This document shows, in pieces, positions 8,673 through 16,532 of a stretch of DNA of 37,685 nucleotides (its first letter is position 1; each line of letters opens with the position of its first letter). A model generated the notes under the pieces. The model was not told where the DNA came from and made no database searches. It worked only from the letters and a program-made list of their open reading frames with translations. Position numbers and translations under genes: made by a program. The stretch is from the NCBI GenBank assembly GCA_016708345.1, contig JADJFX010000014.1, positions 1 to 37,685 of the forward strand. Direction: 5' to 3'. This DNA comes from Candidatus Rhodoferax bjergmarkensis. GTDB taxonomy: Bacteria; Pseudomonadota; Gammaproteobacteria; Burkholderiales; Burkholderiaceae_C.

Positions 8673-9833
8673 ATGAGTGCTACAAGAAGCCTCTTGTTGG
8701 CGCTGCTGCTGGCAAGCCTGATGCAGGGGGCTCATGCCGACCCGGAAGATATGTGGAATCTCAATGCCGGCATCAATACCACGCATGTCAGCAACCTGTT
8801 CTTCTCGCCGCAGGCGTTTGAGTCCTCGGATCAGATACTTGCCACCACGGTCGGGCTGAAAGTCAACAAGCCTGCCGGCCTGCAGCGCTTTGTCCTCGAT
8901 GCCAGCCTTACCGACAACCGCTTCCGCACCAATGACTATCTTGACTTCGTTGGCAAGAACCTGACTGGCGCCTGGTTGTGGTCGCTTACGCCGCGCATAA
9001 AAGGCAACTTGTCGGCCAACTACAATGAAGGCTTGAACAGTTTCATCGATTATCGAGGGCGTGAGCGCAATCTCAGAACCACCCAAATGTACCGCTTCGA
9101 TGTCGAGGGGGAAATTGGGGGTGGTTTCAGCGCGATTGGCGGTGTCAATCATTTTGATCAGAAGAACAGCGAACTCTTCATTGCCCAACGCGATTACCAG
9201 ACCAACGCAGCAGAATTCGGCATCAAGTATCTCACATCCACCGAAAGCAGCGTGACCCTGCTTGGGCGTCGCTCGCGAGGCGAATACACCCAGGATCTCG
9301 GCGGCCTGGAAGAATCAGGTTTTGATCAGAACGAGGCCGAACTTCGTGTTGCCTGGGTGGCTACCGGAAAATCCACCCTCGTCGGGCGCTTGGCCTATAT
9401 CAATCGCGTAAGCGACACTTACGCCATGCGCGACTTCAGCGGCCCGGTCGGCTCGCTCGACTGGCTCTGGAATGTCGATGCCAAACTGCGGATCAACGTC
9501 GGTTTTCGGCAAGACCTTGTCAGTTACCAGGACTTCGAAGCCAGTTACTACAAGGCGCAGGTTTTCAGCATCGCTCCCGTCTGGCAGGTTTTCAGCAAGA
9601 CGGCGCTGCGCGCCAGCTACAGTCGCGAAACCCGTGACTACCTTGGCGCGCCGGTCGCCGTGCTTGGCGGGCGTGAAGACACTCTGCAGCAAGCCCTGGT
9701 GGCTGTTGACTGGACGCCATTACGCCCATTGACCGTATCGACCTTCGTGCAACGGCAAACGCGAACTTCCGACAGGGCCATCAACGATTTCGATAACGAC
9801 ATGGCCGGGATTTCTGGCAGCTACGCATTCTGA
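8673..9833 (+). CDS. epsL: EpsL-like outer-membrane beta-barrel, exosortase-B-type polysaccharide locus
   Basis: The product is 386 residues from ATG 8673, preceded by GGAG at 8653-8656; the frame also opens at 8625 without a better site. Residues 1-22 are a signal peptide (LLLALLLASLMQ, cleavage at AHA/D). The rest is alternating short polar and aromatic strands (FVLDASLTDNRF, GAWLWSLTPRIKGNLS, SVTLLGRRSRGEYT) ending in a C-terminal Phe (SGSYAF), the outer-membrane barrel signature. EpsL proteins are found with XrtB loci and are thought to take the export-pore role. It is the first gene of the polysaccharide cluster, about 200 bases after an IS relic, and is followed by two hairpins before epsD. 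Confidence 0.85.
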   Translation: MSATRSLLLALLLASLMQGAHADPEDMWNLNAGINTTHVSNLFFSPQAFESSDQILATTVGLKVNKPAGLQRFVLDASLTDNRFRTNDYLDFVGKNLTGAWLWSLTPRIKGNLSANYNEGLNSFIDYRGRERNLRTTQMYRFDVEGEIGGGFSAIGGVNHFDQKNSELFIAQRDYQTNAAEFGIKYLTSTESSVTLLGRRSRGEYTQDLGGLEESGFDQNEAELRVAWVATGKSTLVGRLAYINRVSDTYAMRDFSGPVGSLDWLWNVDAKLRINVGFRQDLVSYQDFEASYYKAQVFSIAPVWQVFSKTALRASYSRETRDYLGAPVAVLGGREDTLQQALVAVDWTPLRPLTVSTFVQRQTRTSDRAINDFDNDMAGISGSYAF

Positions 9834-9839
9834 AAGGCA

Positions 9840-9868
9840 TCCCGGAAGGCTGAATTGTTGCTCCGGGA
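9840..9868 (+). terminator. Possible attenuator/terminator hairpin after epsL
   Basis: TCCCGGA (9840-9846) pairs with TCCGGGA (9862-9868), seven perfect bases, starting 7 bases after the epsL stop. No T run follows, so intrinsic termination is doubtful. It may protect the 3' end or separate epsL from epsD expression. Confidence 0.35.
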
Positions 9869-9870
9869 CC

Positions 9871-9889
9871 GTAGTCGTGTATTGACTAC
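9871..9889 (+). promoter_or_regulatory. Second hairpin in the epsL-epsD intergenic region
   Basis: GTAGTC (9871-9876) pairs with GACTAC (9884-9889) around a seven-base loop, right after the first hairpin. The 154-base gap between epsL and epsD probably also contains the promoter for epsDEFG. TTGACT at 9882-9887 lacks a well-spaced -10, so no promoter is claimed. Confidence 0.25.
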
Positions 9890-9987
9890 CACGGCGGCTT
9901 GTCTTTGCCTGTATGTGAAATAATTCACGCGGAATCGGGATTTTCTGCCCTAGACTTGCCACGTGCATCTACTTTCTGGACGACGAC

Positions 9988-10923
9988 ATGGTTTGCAATA
10001 GTGCAACCTCCTTCAAACCTTCCAGCCTGGCCATCGCTGCAGCGATCGTGTTGAGCGGGTGTGGCGATGGCAAGGAAAAGAAGGCCGCCACCCAGGTGGC
10101 GGCAAAGGTAAACTCGTCCGAGATCTCGGTTCACCAGATCAACGCGGTACTCGCCAAGGCCCAGGGCATACCGCCCGAAGCGGCCGCACGCGTGCGCCAG
10201 GAAATTCTCGAAAAGTTGATCGACCAGCAACTCATCTTCGACCAGGCGGTCGAAAAGCGGCTCGACCGCAATCCCGAAGTCATGATGGCAATCGAAGCCG
10301 CCAAGCGCGAGATTGTCGCCCGCGCCTACCTGGATCAGGTGATTGCCGCCTTGCCCAAACCCACCGACGAAGAAATTCGCAAATACTACGCGGAAAATCC
10401 AGACCTGTTCTCGCGCCGCCGGGTATATACCCTGCAGGAAGTCACCGTCGAGCCGAAGCCGGGAATCGTCGGCGATCTCAAGCAGATGGCTGCCGCCGGC
10501 AAGCCGCTGGACGACATCGTCAATTGGCTGAAAGAGAAGGGGGTTCGTTTTCAGGCCGGTGGCGGCACGCGTGCCGCCGAACAGATTCCCCTTGAAATAC
10601 TGCCAAAGCTCGCGCAAATCAAGGACGGGCAGGTGGGGGTCATCGAGGCTTCGCAGTCCATTCTTGTGGTTCGCGTTGCTTCCTCGCAAGCGGTGCCGGT
10701 TGACGAAGCGGAGGCCAAGGCCAGGATTCAGCAGTTCCTGCACAACCTGCGCGTGCAGCAAGCGGCCGGCGACGAAGTCAAGAAATTGAAGTCTGCCGCC
10801 AAGATCGAGTTCCAGGGTGAATTCGCTGGTGCAGCAGGCGAGGGCGCCAAGCCGGCCAGCCCGGCCCCACCGGCAGCCCAGACCGGCAGTCCCATTGAAA
10901 AAGGCGTCGCCGGTCTAAAATGA
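9988..10923 (+). CDS. epsD: EpsD-family peptidyl-prolyl cis-trans isomerase lipoprotein
   Basis: The product is 311 residues. The N-terminus has a hydrophobic stretch ending in the lipobox LSGC (Cys25), so a periplasm-facing lipoprotein is expected. A SurA-like N-terminal chaperone region follows (RVRQEILEKLIDQQLIFDQAV), then the conserved EIRKYYAENPDLFSRRRVY and a parvulin-like C-terminal domain. The tail is Pro/Ala-rich. EpsD proteins are found in methanolan-type (XrtB) polysaccharide loci and probably assist folding of secreted components. It precedes epsE by about 35 bases, in the same direction. The family match is strong; the substrate is unknown. Confidence 0.85.
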   Translation: MVCNSATSFKPSSLAIAAAIVLSGCGDGKEKKAATQVAAKVNSSEISVHQINAVLAKAQGIPPEAAARVRQEILEKLIDQQLIFDQAVEKRLDRNPEVMMAIEAAKREIVARAYLDQVIAALPKPTDEEIRKYYAENPDLFSRRRVYTLQEVTVEPKPGIVGDLKQMAAAGKPLDDIVNWLKEKGVRFQAGGGTRAAEQIPLEILPKLAQIKDGQVGVIEASQSILVVRVASSQAVPVDEAEAKARIQQFLHNLRVQQAAGDEVKKLKSAAKIEFQGEFAGAAGEGAKPASPAPPAAQTGSPIEKGVAGLK

Positions 10924-10957
10924 GAGTCCCAGAGCATCACCTTTCTTGGAGAAACGC

Positions 10958-11767
10958 ATGATGAAGGTTATTGGCCGCATATTTGGTTTGCTGGCGTATC
11001 TGGCATTGGCTGCTGTCGCCATCGCACAGGAAAAAGCCAACATCGATTACACCCTCGGGCCGGGAGACGCGATCCGCATCCTCGTCTTCCAGAACCCCGA
11101 TCTCACGCTCGACACCCGCGTTTCCGAAGGTGGCTCGATCACCTATCCGCTGATCGGCAGCGTGGAAGTCGGTGGCCTGACCATCAACGCCGCGGAAAAG
11201 CGCATCGCCAAGGGCCTGAAAAATGGCGGCTTCGTGCAGAATCCGCAGGTCAATATTGTCCTCAACCAGGTGCGTGGCAGCCAAGTCTCCGTTCTGGGCC
11301 AGGTCACCCGGCCCGGACGTTTCCCGCTGGAAACCTTTAATGCCAGAGTTTCCGACCTGCTTGCCCAGGCCGGCGGCATTGCACCGACCGGCTCCGACAC
11401 CGTCATTCTCTCGGGCATTCGCGACGGCAAGCCGTTCCACAAGGAAATCGACTTTCCGGCCATCTACATCCAAGGCAAGCAGAGCGAAGACCCGATCGTC
11501 AGCGGTGGCGATGTCATTTACGTGCATCGCGCGCCGGTCTATTACATCTACGGCGAAGCCCAGCGCTCTGGCGCCTATCGCATCGAACGCGGCATGACCG
11601 TTCAGCAGGCGCTGGCCCTGGCCGGCGGTCCCACTGTGCGCGGCACCGATGACCGCCTCCGCCTGCATCGCCGGAAGGCCGACGGCAGTGTCGAAATCCT
11701 CTCCCCGGAATTGTCCGACCCGATTCAGACGGACGACATTCTCTATGTGCGCGAGAGCCTTTTCTAG
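10958..11767 (+). CDS. epsE: EpsE-family polysaccharide export protein (OPX/Wza-like)
   Basis: The product is 269 residues from ATG 10958, preceded by TTGGAG; a TTG at 10946 is less likely. The N-terminus is a signal peptide (IFGLLAYLALAAVAIA). A Poly_export domain begins at IDYTLGPGDAIRI and includes ITYPLIGSVEVGGLT. SLBB-type beta-grasp domains follow (VSVLGQVTRPGRF, then YIYGEAQRSGAYRI). There is no lipobox Cys and no Wza-like C-terminal membrane helix, as in the short OPX proteins of XrtB loci, where EpsL may supply the outer-membrane pore. It should bridge EpsF/EpsG to the outer membrane in export. It lies 12 bases before epsF. Confidence 0.9.
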   Translation: MMKVIGRIFGLLAYLALAAVAIAQEKANIDYTLGPGDAIRILVFQNPDLTLDTRVSEGGSITYPLIGSVEVGGLTINAAEKRIAKGLKNGGFVQNPQVNIVLNQVRGSQVSVLGQVTRPGRFPLETFNARVSDLLAQAGGIAPTGSDTVILSGIRDGKPFHKEIDFPAIYIQGKQSEDPIVSGGDVIYVHRAPVYYIYGEAQRSGAYRIERGMTVQQALALAGGPTVRGTDDRLRLHRRKADGSVEILSPELSDPIQTDDILYVRESLF

Positions 11768-11779
11768 GCGGTAATCCCG

Positions 11780-13213
11780 ATGACCTTGCAGCAATTCCTC
11801 CTCATCCTCTGGGCCCACCGCAAGGTCGTGCTGCTGACGTTTTTCGCCACGGTGCTGACGACGGTGGTCGTCAGCCTGCTAATGCCCAAGCAATATACGG
11901 CGGCCACGTCGGTGGTCATCGACGTCAAATCGCCCGACCCGATAGCCGGCATGGTGCTGCCGGGCATGATGGCCCCGGGTTACATGGCAACGCAGGTCGA
12001 CATCATCAACAGCGATCGCGTAGCCCATCGCGTCGTCAAGCTGCTCAAGATGGACGAGGACGAGGTAATCCGCCAGGAGTGGATGGACGAGACCAAGGGC
12101 AGGGGGCAGATCCGCACCTGGCTTGGCAGCCTGTTGCAGAAGAAGCTGGACGTCAAGCCCTCGCGCGAAAGCAATGTCATCAATATTGGCTTCTCGGGGC
12201 CTGACGCGGCGGTTGCCGCCGCCGTGGCCAATGCGTTTGCCCAAGCCTATATCGATACCAATAACGACTTGCGCGTCGAACCGGCGAAGCAATACGCCAA
12301 ATGGTTCAATAACCAGCTCCAGGTTCAGCGCGAGCGGCTGGAAGCCGCCCAGAAGGCGCTTTCCGACTACCAGCAAAGGACCGGGATCGTCGCCACCACC
12401 GAGCTGCTCGACTACGAGACCCAGAAGCTCAACGAACTCTCCGGGCAACTGACGCAAGCCGAGGCGCTGGGGGCCGACGCCAGCAGCAAGCAGAAATCCG
12501 GCGCCGCCGACACACTGCAGGAAGTGATCCAGAACCCGCTGATCAACCAGCTCAAGACCGATGTCGCCCGTATGGAATCCAAGCTCAAGGAACTGGCCGG
12601 CAACTTCGGGGTGAACCATCCGCAGTATCAGCGCGCCGCTGCGGAGTTGAGCGAACTGAAGGCACGCCTCGGCGCCGAAACCGCCAGGGTGGCCAGCGGC
12701 GTGGGCACCGCCGGCCGCGTCAGCGATGCCAAGGAAGCGGGAATCAAGCTCGCCATCGAAAAGCAAAAAACCAAAGTGCTGAAACTCAATAAACAGCGCG
12801 ACGAAATCAGCGTGCAGATGCGCGAAGTCGATTCGGAGCAGCGCGCCTTCGACGCTGTTGGCCAGCGCATGACGCAAAGCAAGCTCGAATCGCAATCGAT
12901 CCAGACCAACATCTCGGTGCTGACGCCGGCTGCAGAACCCCTGGTGCACTCGAAGCCCAAGGTCTTCCTGAACGTGCTGGTCTCCATGTTTCTCGGCACG
13001 CTGCTTGGAGTCGGCGCTGCGCTGGTGCTTGAATTGATGCAGCGCCGGGTGCGTTCCGCCGAGGATCTCGCGGAAGCACTCGGCCTGCCGGTGCTTGCCA
13101 GGTTGGATAGTTCCCGGACCCCGGAACGCCGGAATAGATGGCATTTCTGGCGAAAATTGCTGGTCGACCGCAACAATGCCGGTGGCCAAGCCATCGTGAT
13201 AAGGGAGGCATGA
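11780..13213 (+). CDS. epsF: EpsF-family chain-length determinant protein (Wzz/PCP)
   Basis: The product is 477 residues. A membrane helix near residues 17-38 (VVLLTFFATVLTTVVVSLLM) and a second near the C-terminus (VLVSMFLGTLLGVGAALVLEL) bracket a long periplasmic domain. The domain contains helical coiled coil (QRERLEAAQKALSDYQQRTG and the KLKELAGNFGVNHPQY segment). The start MTLQQFLLILWAHRK is characteristic of Wzz-type co-polymerases. The short cytoplasmic tail (LARLDSSRTPERRN) probably contacts the kinase-like EpsG. It should set chain length and gate export. The stop overlaps the start region of epsG (ATGA context), so the genes are coupled. Confidence 0.92.
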   Translation: MTLQQFLLILWAHRKVVLLTFFATVLTTVVVSLLMPKQYTAATSVVIDVKSPDPIAGMVLPGMMAPGYMATQVDIINSDRVAHRVVKLLKMDEDEVIRQEWMDETKGRGQIRTWLGSLLQKKLDVKPSRESNVINIGFSGPDAAVAAAVANAFAQAYIDTNNDLRVEPAKQYAKWFNNQLQVQRERLEAAQKALSDYQQRTGIVATTELLDYETQKLNELSGQLTQAEALGADASSKQKSGAADTLQEVIQNPLINQLKTDVARMESKLKELAGNFGVNHPQYQRAAAELSELKARLGAETARVASGVGTAGRVSDAKEAGIKLAIEKQKTKVLKLNKQRDEISVQMREVDSEQRAFDAVGQRMTQSKLESQSIQTNISVLTPAAEPLVHSKPKVFLNVLVSMFLGTLLGVGAALVLELMQRRVRSAEDLAEALGLPVLARLDSSRTPERRNRWHFWRKLLVDRNNAGGQAIVIREA

Positions 13214-13218
13214 TTTCC

Positions 13219-14091
13219 ATGAATGCCATCATCGATACCCAGCACACCGCCTCGGCAGTTTCCATCGGGTCCATTCTCATCGACAGTGGCCGTCTGACTC
13301 CCGAAGCAGCCGCCCGGATTCTTGAAGCCCAGAAGGAAGAAGGCCTGCGTTTTGGCGATGCCGCCATCCGCCTTGGCCTGCTTACCGAAGAAGATGTTCA
13401 GCAGGCGCTTTCCCAGCAGTACAGCTACACTTATCTGCAGCCAGGCGACGATAGTGTCAGCGAAGAATTGGTTGCCGCCTTCCGCCCCTTCAGCCCAATC
13501 GTTGAGCAACTGCGGGCCCTGCGCAGCCAGTTGACGTTGCGCTGGTTCGACGCCGAACCCGAAATGCACAAGACGCTGGCCATCGTCAGCCCGGAATCCG
13601 GCGACGGGCGCAGCTTTGTCGCCGCCAACCTCGCCGTCGTCTTCTCGCAACTGGGCGCGCGCACCCTGCTGATCGATGCCGATCTGCGCAAGCCACGGCA
13701 ACACGAACTTTTTGGCCTCTCCAACAAGCTCGGGCTGTCCAGCGTGCTGGCGGGCAGGGGGAATCTGGACAAGGCCATTACTCGAATCCCGGGGCTGAAG
13801 GCACTTTCGGTACTGCCGGCCGGCGCGGTGCCGCCCAACCCGCAGGAACTGCTTGCCCGCCTGCCATACAGTTCCGTGATGATCGACGTACAGGGGCATT
13901 TCGATGTCGTCCTCGTCGACACGCCGGCCGGTAACGAAACGGCGGATGTGCAGGCCATCACGGCACGCACGCGGGGAGCGCTGATCGTGGCGCGCAAGGA
14001 CAAGACATCGTTCCCCGGGCTGCAGACGCTGCATTCATCGTTGCAGCATAGCGGCGTTGCGGTTGTCGGTGCGATGCTCAACAACGGGTGA
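13219..14091 (+). CDS. epsG: EpsG-family chain-length tyrosine kinase-like protein with N-terminal MshEN-type domain
   Basis: The product is 290 residues. ATG 13219 is preferred over 13210 because GGGAGG sits about ten bases before it. Residues 16-38 (IGSILIDSGRLTPEAAARIL) and 44-67 (RFGDAAIRLGLLTEEDV) match the tandem MshEN motif known to bind cyclic di-GMP. A BY-kinase P-loop domain follows. Walker A is SPESGDGRS (124-132), with Arg in place of the usual Lys. Walker A' is LLIDADLRKPRQ, and Walker B is VVLVDTPAG (230-238). The protein ends at MLNNG with no tyrosine-rich tail. It should act with EpsF in controlling polymer length; c-di-GMP control is inference from the motif. Confidence 0.9.
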   Translation: MNAIIDTQHTASAVSIGSILIDSGRLTPEAAARILEAQKEEGLRFGDAAIRLGLLTEEDVQQALSQQYSYTYLQPGDDSVSEELVAAFRPFSPIVEQLRALRSQLTLRWFDAEPEMHKTLAIVSPESGDGRSFVAANLAVVFSQLGARTLLIDADLRKPRQHELFGLSNKLGLSSVLAGRGNLDKAITRIPGLKALSVLPAGAVPPNPQELLARLPYSSVMIDVQGHFDVVLVDTPAGNETADVQAITARTRGALIVARKDKTSFPGLQTLHSSLQHSGVAVVGAMLNNG

Positions 14092-14133
14092 TTACTTATG
14101 TCCGCCAGCAGGTTCTCGGTTCATCATGTGGGC

Positions 14134-14158
14134 GCTTGTTCTGACGAAAGGAACAAGC
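14134..14158. promoter_or_regulatory. Hairpin between epsG and the xrtB relic
   Basis: GCTTGTTC (14134-14141) and GAACAAGC (14151-14158) form a perfect eight-base stem with a nine-base loop. There is no following T run. It is the first of two hairpins upstream of the xrtB remnant. Confidence 0.35.
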
Positions 14159-14196
14159 ACTTAGTTGCGGAGAGCGCAAAGAAATCCAGGGTCTTT

Positions 14197-14221
14197 ACCC
14201 GGCTTTTTGCTTCGGCCGGGT
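14197..14221. promoter_or_regulatory. Second hairpin just upstream of the xrtB relic
   Basis: ACCCGGC (14197-14203) and GCCGGGT (14215-14221) form a perfect seven-base stem ending five bases before the ATG of the xrtB remnant. The loop contains TTTTTGCTTC. It could occlude the ribosome-binding site or terminate the epsDEFG message. Function is not shown. Confidence 0.35.
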
Positions 14222-14225
14222 CTGA

Positions 14226-14426
14226 ATGAACACAGCCGCCCTTCCAGCTTCGCAACGCCCCGCCATCGCCGAGTGGTTTCCTGTATTACTTGGGCTGATC
14301 GCCCTCTAAATACCCACACTCATCGATCTTGCCCGCACCATCCTGGCGCCGGGGTTTTCCCCAATGATCGAAGCGCTGGCGCCAGAAGATCGGCAACGGT
14401 TGACCGGCAATCTCCAACCAAACTGA
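14226..14426 (+). pseudogene. xrtB: Exosortase B (xrtB/epsH) N-terminal remnant with internal deletion
   Basis: From ATG 14226 the frame reads NTAALPASQRPAIAEWFPV, then LLGLIAL, an in-frame TAA (14307-14309), then IPTLIDLARTI. This resembles the N-terminus of EpsH/XrtB (W-P, then LLGL-AL-Y-PT, then DLART), with the expected Tyr codon read as TAA. After ARTI the sequence switches to LAPGFSPMIEALAPEDRQRL and stops at TGA 14426. This looks like the C-terminus of a different gene, joined by a deletion. The exosortase body, including its catalytic Cys, Arg and His, is absent. The position directly after epsG is where xrtB normally sits. Recognition is by eye on about 35 residues. Confidence 0.6.
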
Positions 14427-14442
14427 AATCAAGACTGAATTC

Positions 14443-15570
14443 ATGACGTCATCCACGCAAAAAACAGCCCTCATCACCGGCGTCACTGGCCAGGACGGTG
14501 CCTACCTGGCAGAGTTTCTTCTCAAGAAGGGCTACATAGTCCACGGCATCAAGCGCCGTGCCTCTTCCTTCAATACCGACCGCATCGATCACCTGTATCA
14601 GGATCCGCACGTCGAAAACAAGAATTTCGTCCTGCATTACGGTGACCTGACCGACTCGACCAACTTGATTCGCATCATCCAGCAGACCCAGCCAGACGAA
14701 ATCTACAACCTGGGGGCGATGAGCCACGTGGCAGTCAGTTTTGAGTCCCCCGAATACACCGCCAACGCAGACGGTATCGGCACTCTGCGCATCCTCGAAG
14801 CCATCCGTATCCTCGGCATGGAAAAGAAGACCAGGTTTTACCAAGCCTCCACCAGTGAACTCTACGGCCTGGTGCAGGAAATCCCGCAGAAGGAAACCAC
14901 GCCGTTCTACCCACGCAGCCCTTATGCCGTGGCCAAGATGTACGCCTACTGGATCACGGTGAACTACCGTGAAGCCTACGGCATCTACGCCTGTAACGGC
15001 ATCCTCTTTAACCACGAATCCCCGCTACGCGGCGAAACCTTCGTCACCCGCAAGATCACCCGCGCTATCGCCCGCATCGCGCTGGGTCTGCAGGATTGCC
15101 TCTACCTCGGCAACCTCTCTTCCCTGCGCGACTGGGGACATGCCCGCGACTACGTTGAAATGCAGTGGCTCATGCTGCAACAGGAGACCCCAGACGACTT
15201 CGTTATCGCCACCGGCGTGCAATACAGCGTGCGCCAGTTCGTCGAATTCGCCGCTGCTGAATTGGGAATCGAACTGCGCTGGGAAGGCGAGGGCGAGCAG
15301 GAAATCGGCATCGTTGCCGCCGTCACAAACAAGGATGTCAAACTCAAAGCGGGCGAGATCATCGTCAAGGTCGACTCCCGCTACTTCCGCCCCACCGAGG
15401 TCGAAACCCTGCTCGGCGACCCGAGCAAAGCCAAGGAGAAACTTGGCTGGGTGCCCAGGACCACCCTGGCTGAGCTTGTCCAGGAGATGGTTCGTGCCGA
15501 TTACTCCGCTGCCAAGCGCGACGCGCTCGTCAAGATGGCCGGTTTCCAGACCTACGATCACCACGAATAG
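14443..15570 (+). CDS. gmd: GDP-mannose 4,6-dehydratase
   Basis: The product is 375 residues, the usual family length. A Rossmann NADP-binding motif opens the protein (ITGVTGQDGAYL). The family-specific KRRASSFNTDRIDHLY follows, and the active-site Ser/Thr and YxxxK are in ASTSELYG and YPRSPYAVAKMYAY. The conserved NGILFNHESPLRGETFVTRKI and RDWGHARDYV are present. It converts GDP-D-mannose to GDP-4-keto-6-deoxy-D-mannose in the cytosol, the first step to GDP-L-fucose. The next gene, 13 bases on, is the matching second enzyme. A 50-residue insertion-like stretch near the C-terminus (GEGEQEIGIVAAVTNKDVKL) occurs in many Gmd proteins. Confidence 0.97.
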   Translation: MTSSTQKTALITGVTGQDGAYLAEFLLKKGYIVHGIKRRASSFNTDRIDHLYQDPHVENKNFVLHYGDLTDSTNLIRIIQQTQPDEIYNLGAMSHVAVSFESPEYTANADGIGTLRILEAIRILGMEKKTRFYQASTSELYGLVQEIPQKETTPFYPRSPYAVAKMYAYWITVNYREAYGIYACNGILFNHESPLRGETFVTRKITRAIARIALGLQDCLYLGNLSSLRDWGHARDYVEMQWLMLQQETPDDFVIATGVQYSVRQFVEFAAAELGIELRWEGEGEQEIGIVAAVTNKDVKLKAGEIIVKVDSRYFRPTEVETLLGDPSKAKEKLGWVPRTTLAELVQEMVRADYSAAKRDALVKMAGFQTYDHHE

Positions 15571-15583
15571 GCGGTAATCAAGC

Positions 15584-16519
15584 ATGGACAAGCACGCCAA
15601 AATCTACGTCGCCGGCCATTGTGGCATGGTCGGTTCCGCCATCGTGCGCAACCTGCAGGCCAAGGGTTACACCAATATTGTCACCCGTACGCATCAGGAA
15701 CTCGACCTGATCGATCAAACTGCGGTCGACCTGTTTTTTGAGCAAGAAAAGCCGGATTACGTTTTTCTCGCAGCGGCCAAGGTGGGCGGTATCCAGGCTA
15801 ATAACAACTACCGGGCTGACTTCATCTATCAAAATCTGATGATCGAAGTCAACCTCATTCATGCCGCTCATAAAGCTGATGTGAACCGGCTGCTGTTTCT
15901 AGGCTCCAGTTGCATCTATCCGCGGGACTGCCCGCAGCCGATCAAGGAGGAATACCTTCTCACCGGCCCGCTGGAGCCAACCAACGAACCGTATGCGATT
16001 GCCAAGATCGCTGGCATCAAGCTGTGTGAGAGCTATAACCGGCAATACGGACGGCAATACGTCAGCGTGATGCCAACCAACCTTTATGGCCCGAACGACA
16101 ACTACGACCTGAACGACTCCCACGTTCTGCCTGCACTGCTGAGAAGAACTCACGAAGCCAAGCAGCGTGGCGACAAGATATTGACGGTCTGGGGTTCTGG
16201 TAAGCCGATGCGCGAGTTCCTTTATGTAGACGACATGGCCGACGCTTGCGTCTTCCTGATGGAACAGAACATCAATGAAGGCTTGTACAACATTGGCGCC
16301 GGTGTCGATATCACCATCGACGAACTCGCTAGAACAATATTAGAAGTCGTTGGCTTTAAGGGCGAGATCGTCTTCGACGCCAGCAAGCCCGACGGAACGC
16401 CACGTAAGTTGCTTGATGTTTCGCGGCTAAAGGACATCGGCTGGCAGTCGCAAACTCCGCTTGTTGAAGGAATCCGTAAAGCTTTCGCCGGTTTCCTCAG
16501 CGCGTCCAAACAGCGTTGA
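15584..16519 (+). CDS. fcl: GDP-L-fucose synthase
   Basis: The product is 311 residues. The Rossmann motif is VAGHCGMVGSAI, the conserved AAKVGGIQANN and SSCIYPRDCPQPIKEEYL follow, and the catalytic YAIAK comes after EPTNEPY. MPTNLYGPNDNYD and GSGKPMREFLYVDDMADA complete the family pattern. It is an NADPH-dependent epimerase-reductase that makes GDP-L-fucose from the Gmd product. With gmd it supplies activated fucose for the glycosyltransferases downstream. It is separated from the flippase by about 13 bases. Confidence 0.97.
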   Translation: MDKHAKIYVAGHCGMVGSAIVRNLQAKGYTNIVTRTHQELDLIDQTAVDLFFEQEKPDYVFLAAAKVGGIQANNNYRADFIYQNLMIEVNLIHAAHKADVNRLLFLGSSCIYPRDCPQPIKEEYLLTGPLEPTNEPYAIAKIAGIKLCESYNRQYGRQYVSVMPTNLYGPNDNYDLNDSHVLPALLRRTHEAKQRGDKILTVWGSGKPMREFLYVDDMADACVFLMEQNINEGLYNIGAGVDITIDELARTILEVVGFKGEIVFDASKPDGTPRKLLDVSRLKDIGWQSQTPLVEGIRKAFAGFLSASKQR

Positions 16520-16532
16520 CCAGAAGGCAGCG

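Noticed and set aside
9882..9915. Possible sigma-70 promoter before epsD (TTGACT)
   Set aside because: No -10 hexamer at an acceptable spacing; the nearest TATGTG is about 24 bases away.
11879..13189. 436-codon minus-strand open frame
   Set aside because: Antisense to epsF, no ribosome-binding site or domain pattern; the plus-strand gene is clear.
12628..14034. 468-codon minus-strand open frame
   Set aside because: Antisense to epsF and epsG; low-complexity composition of a shadow frame.
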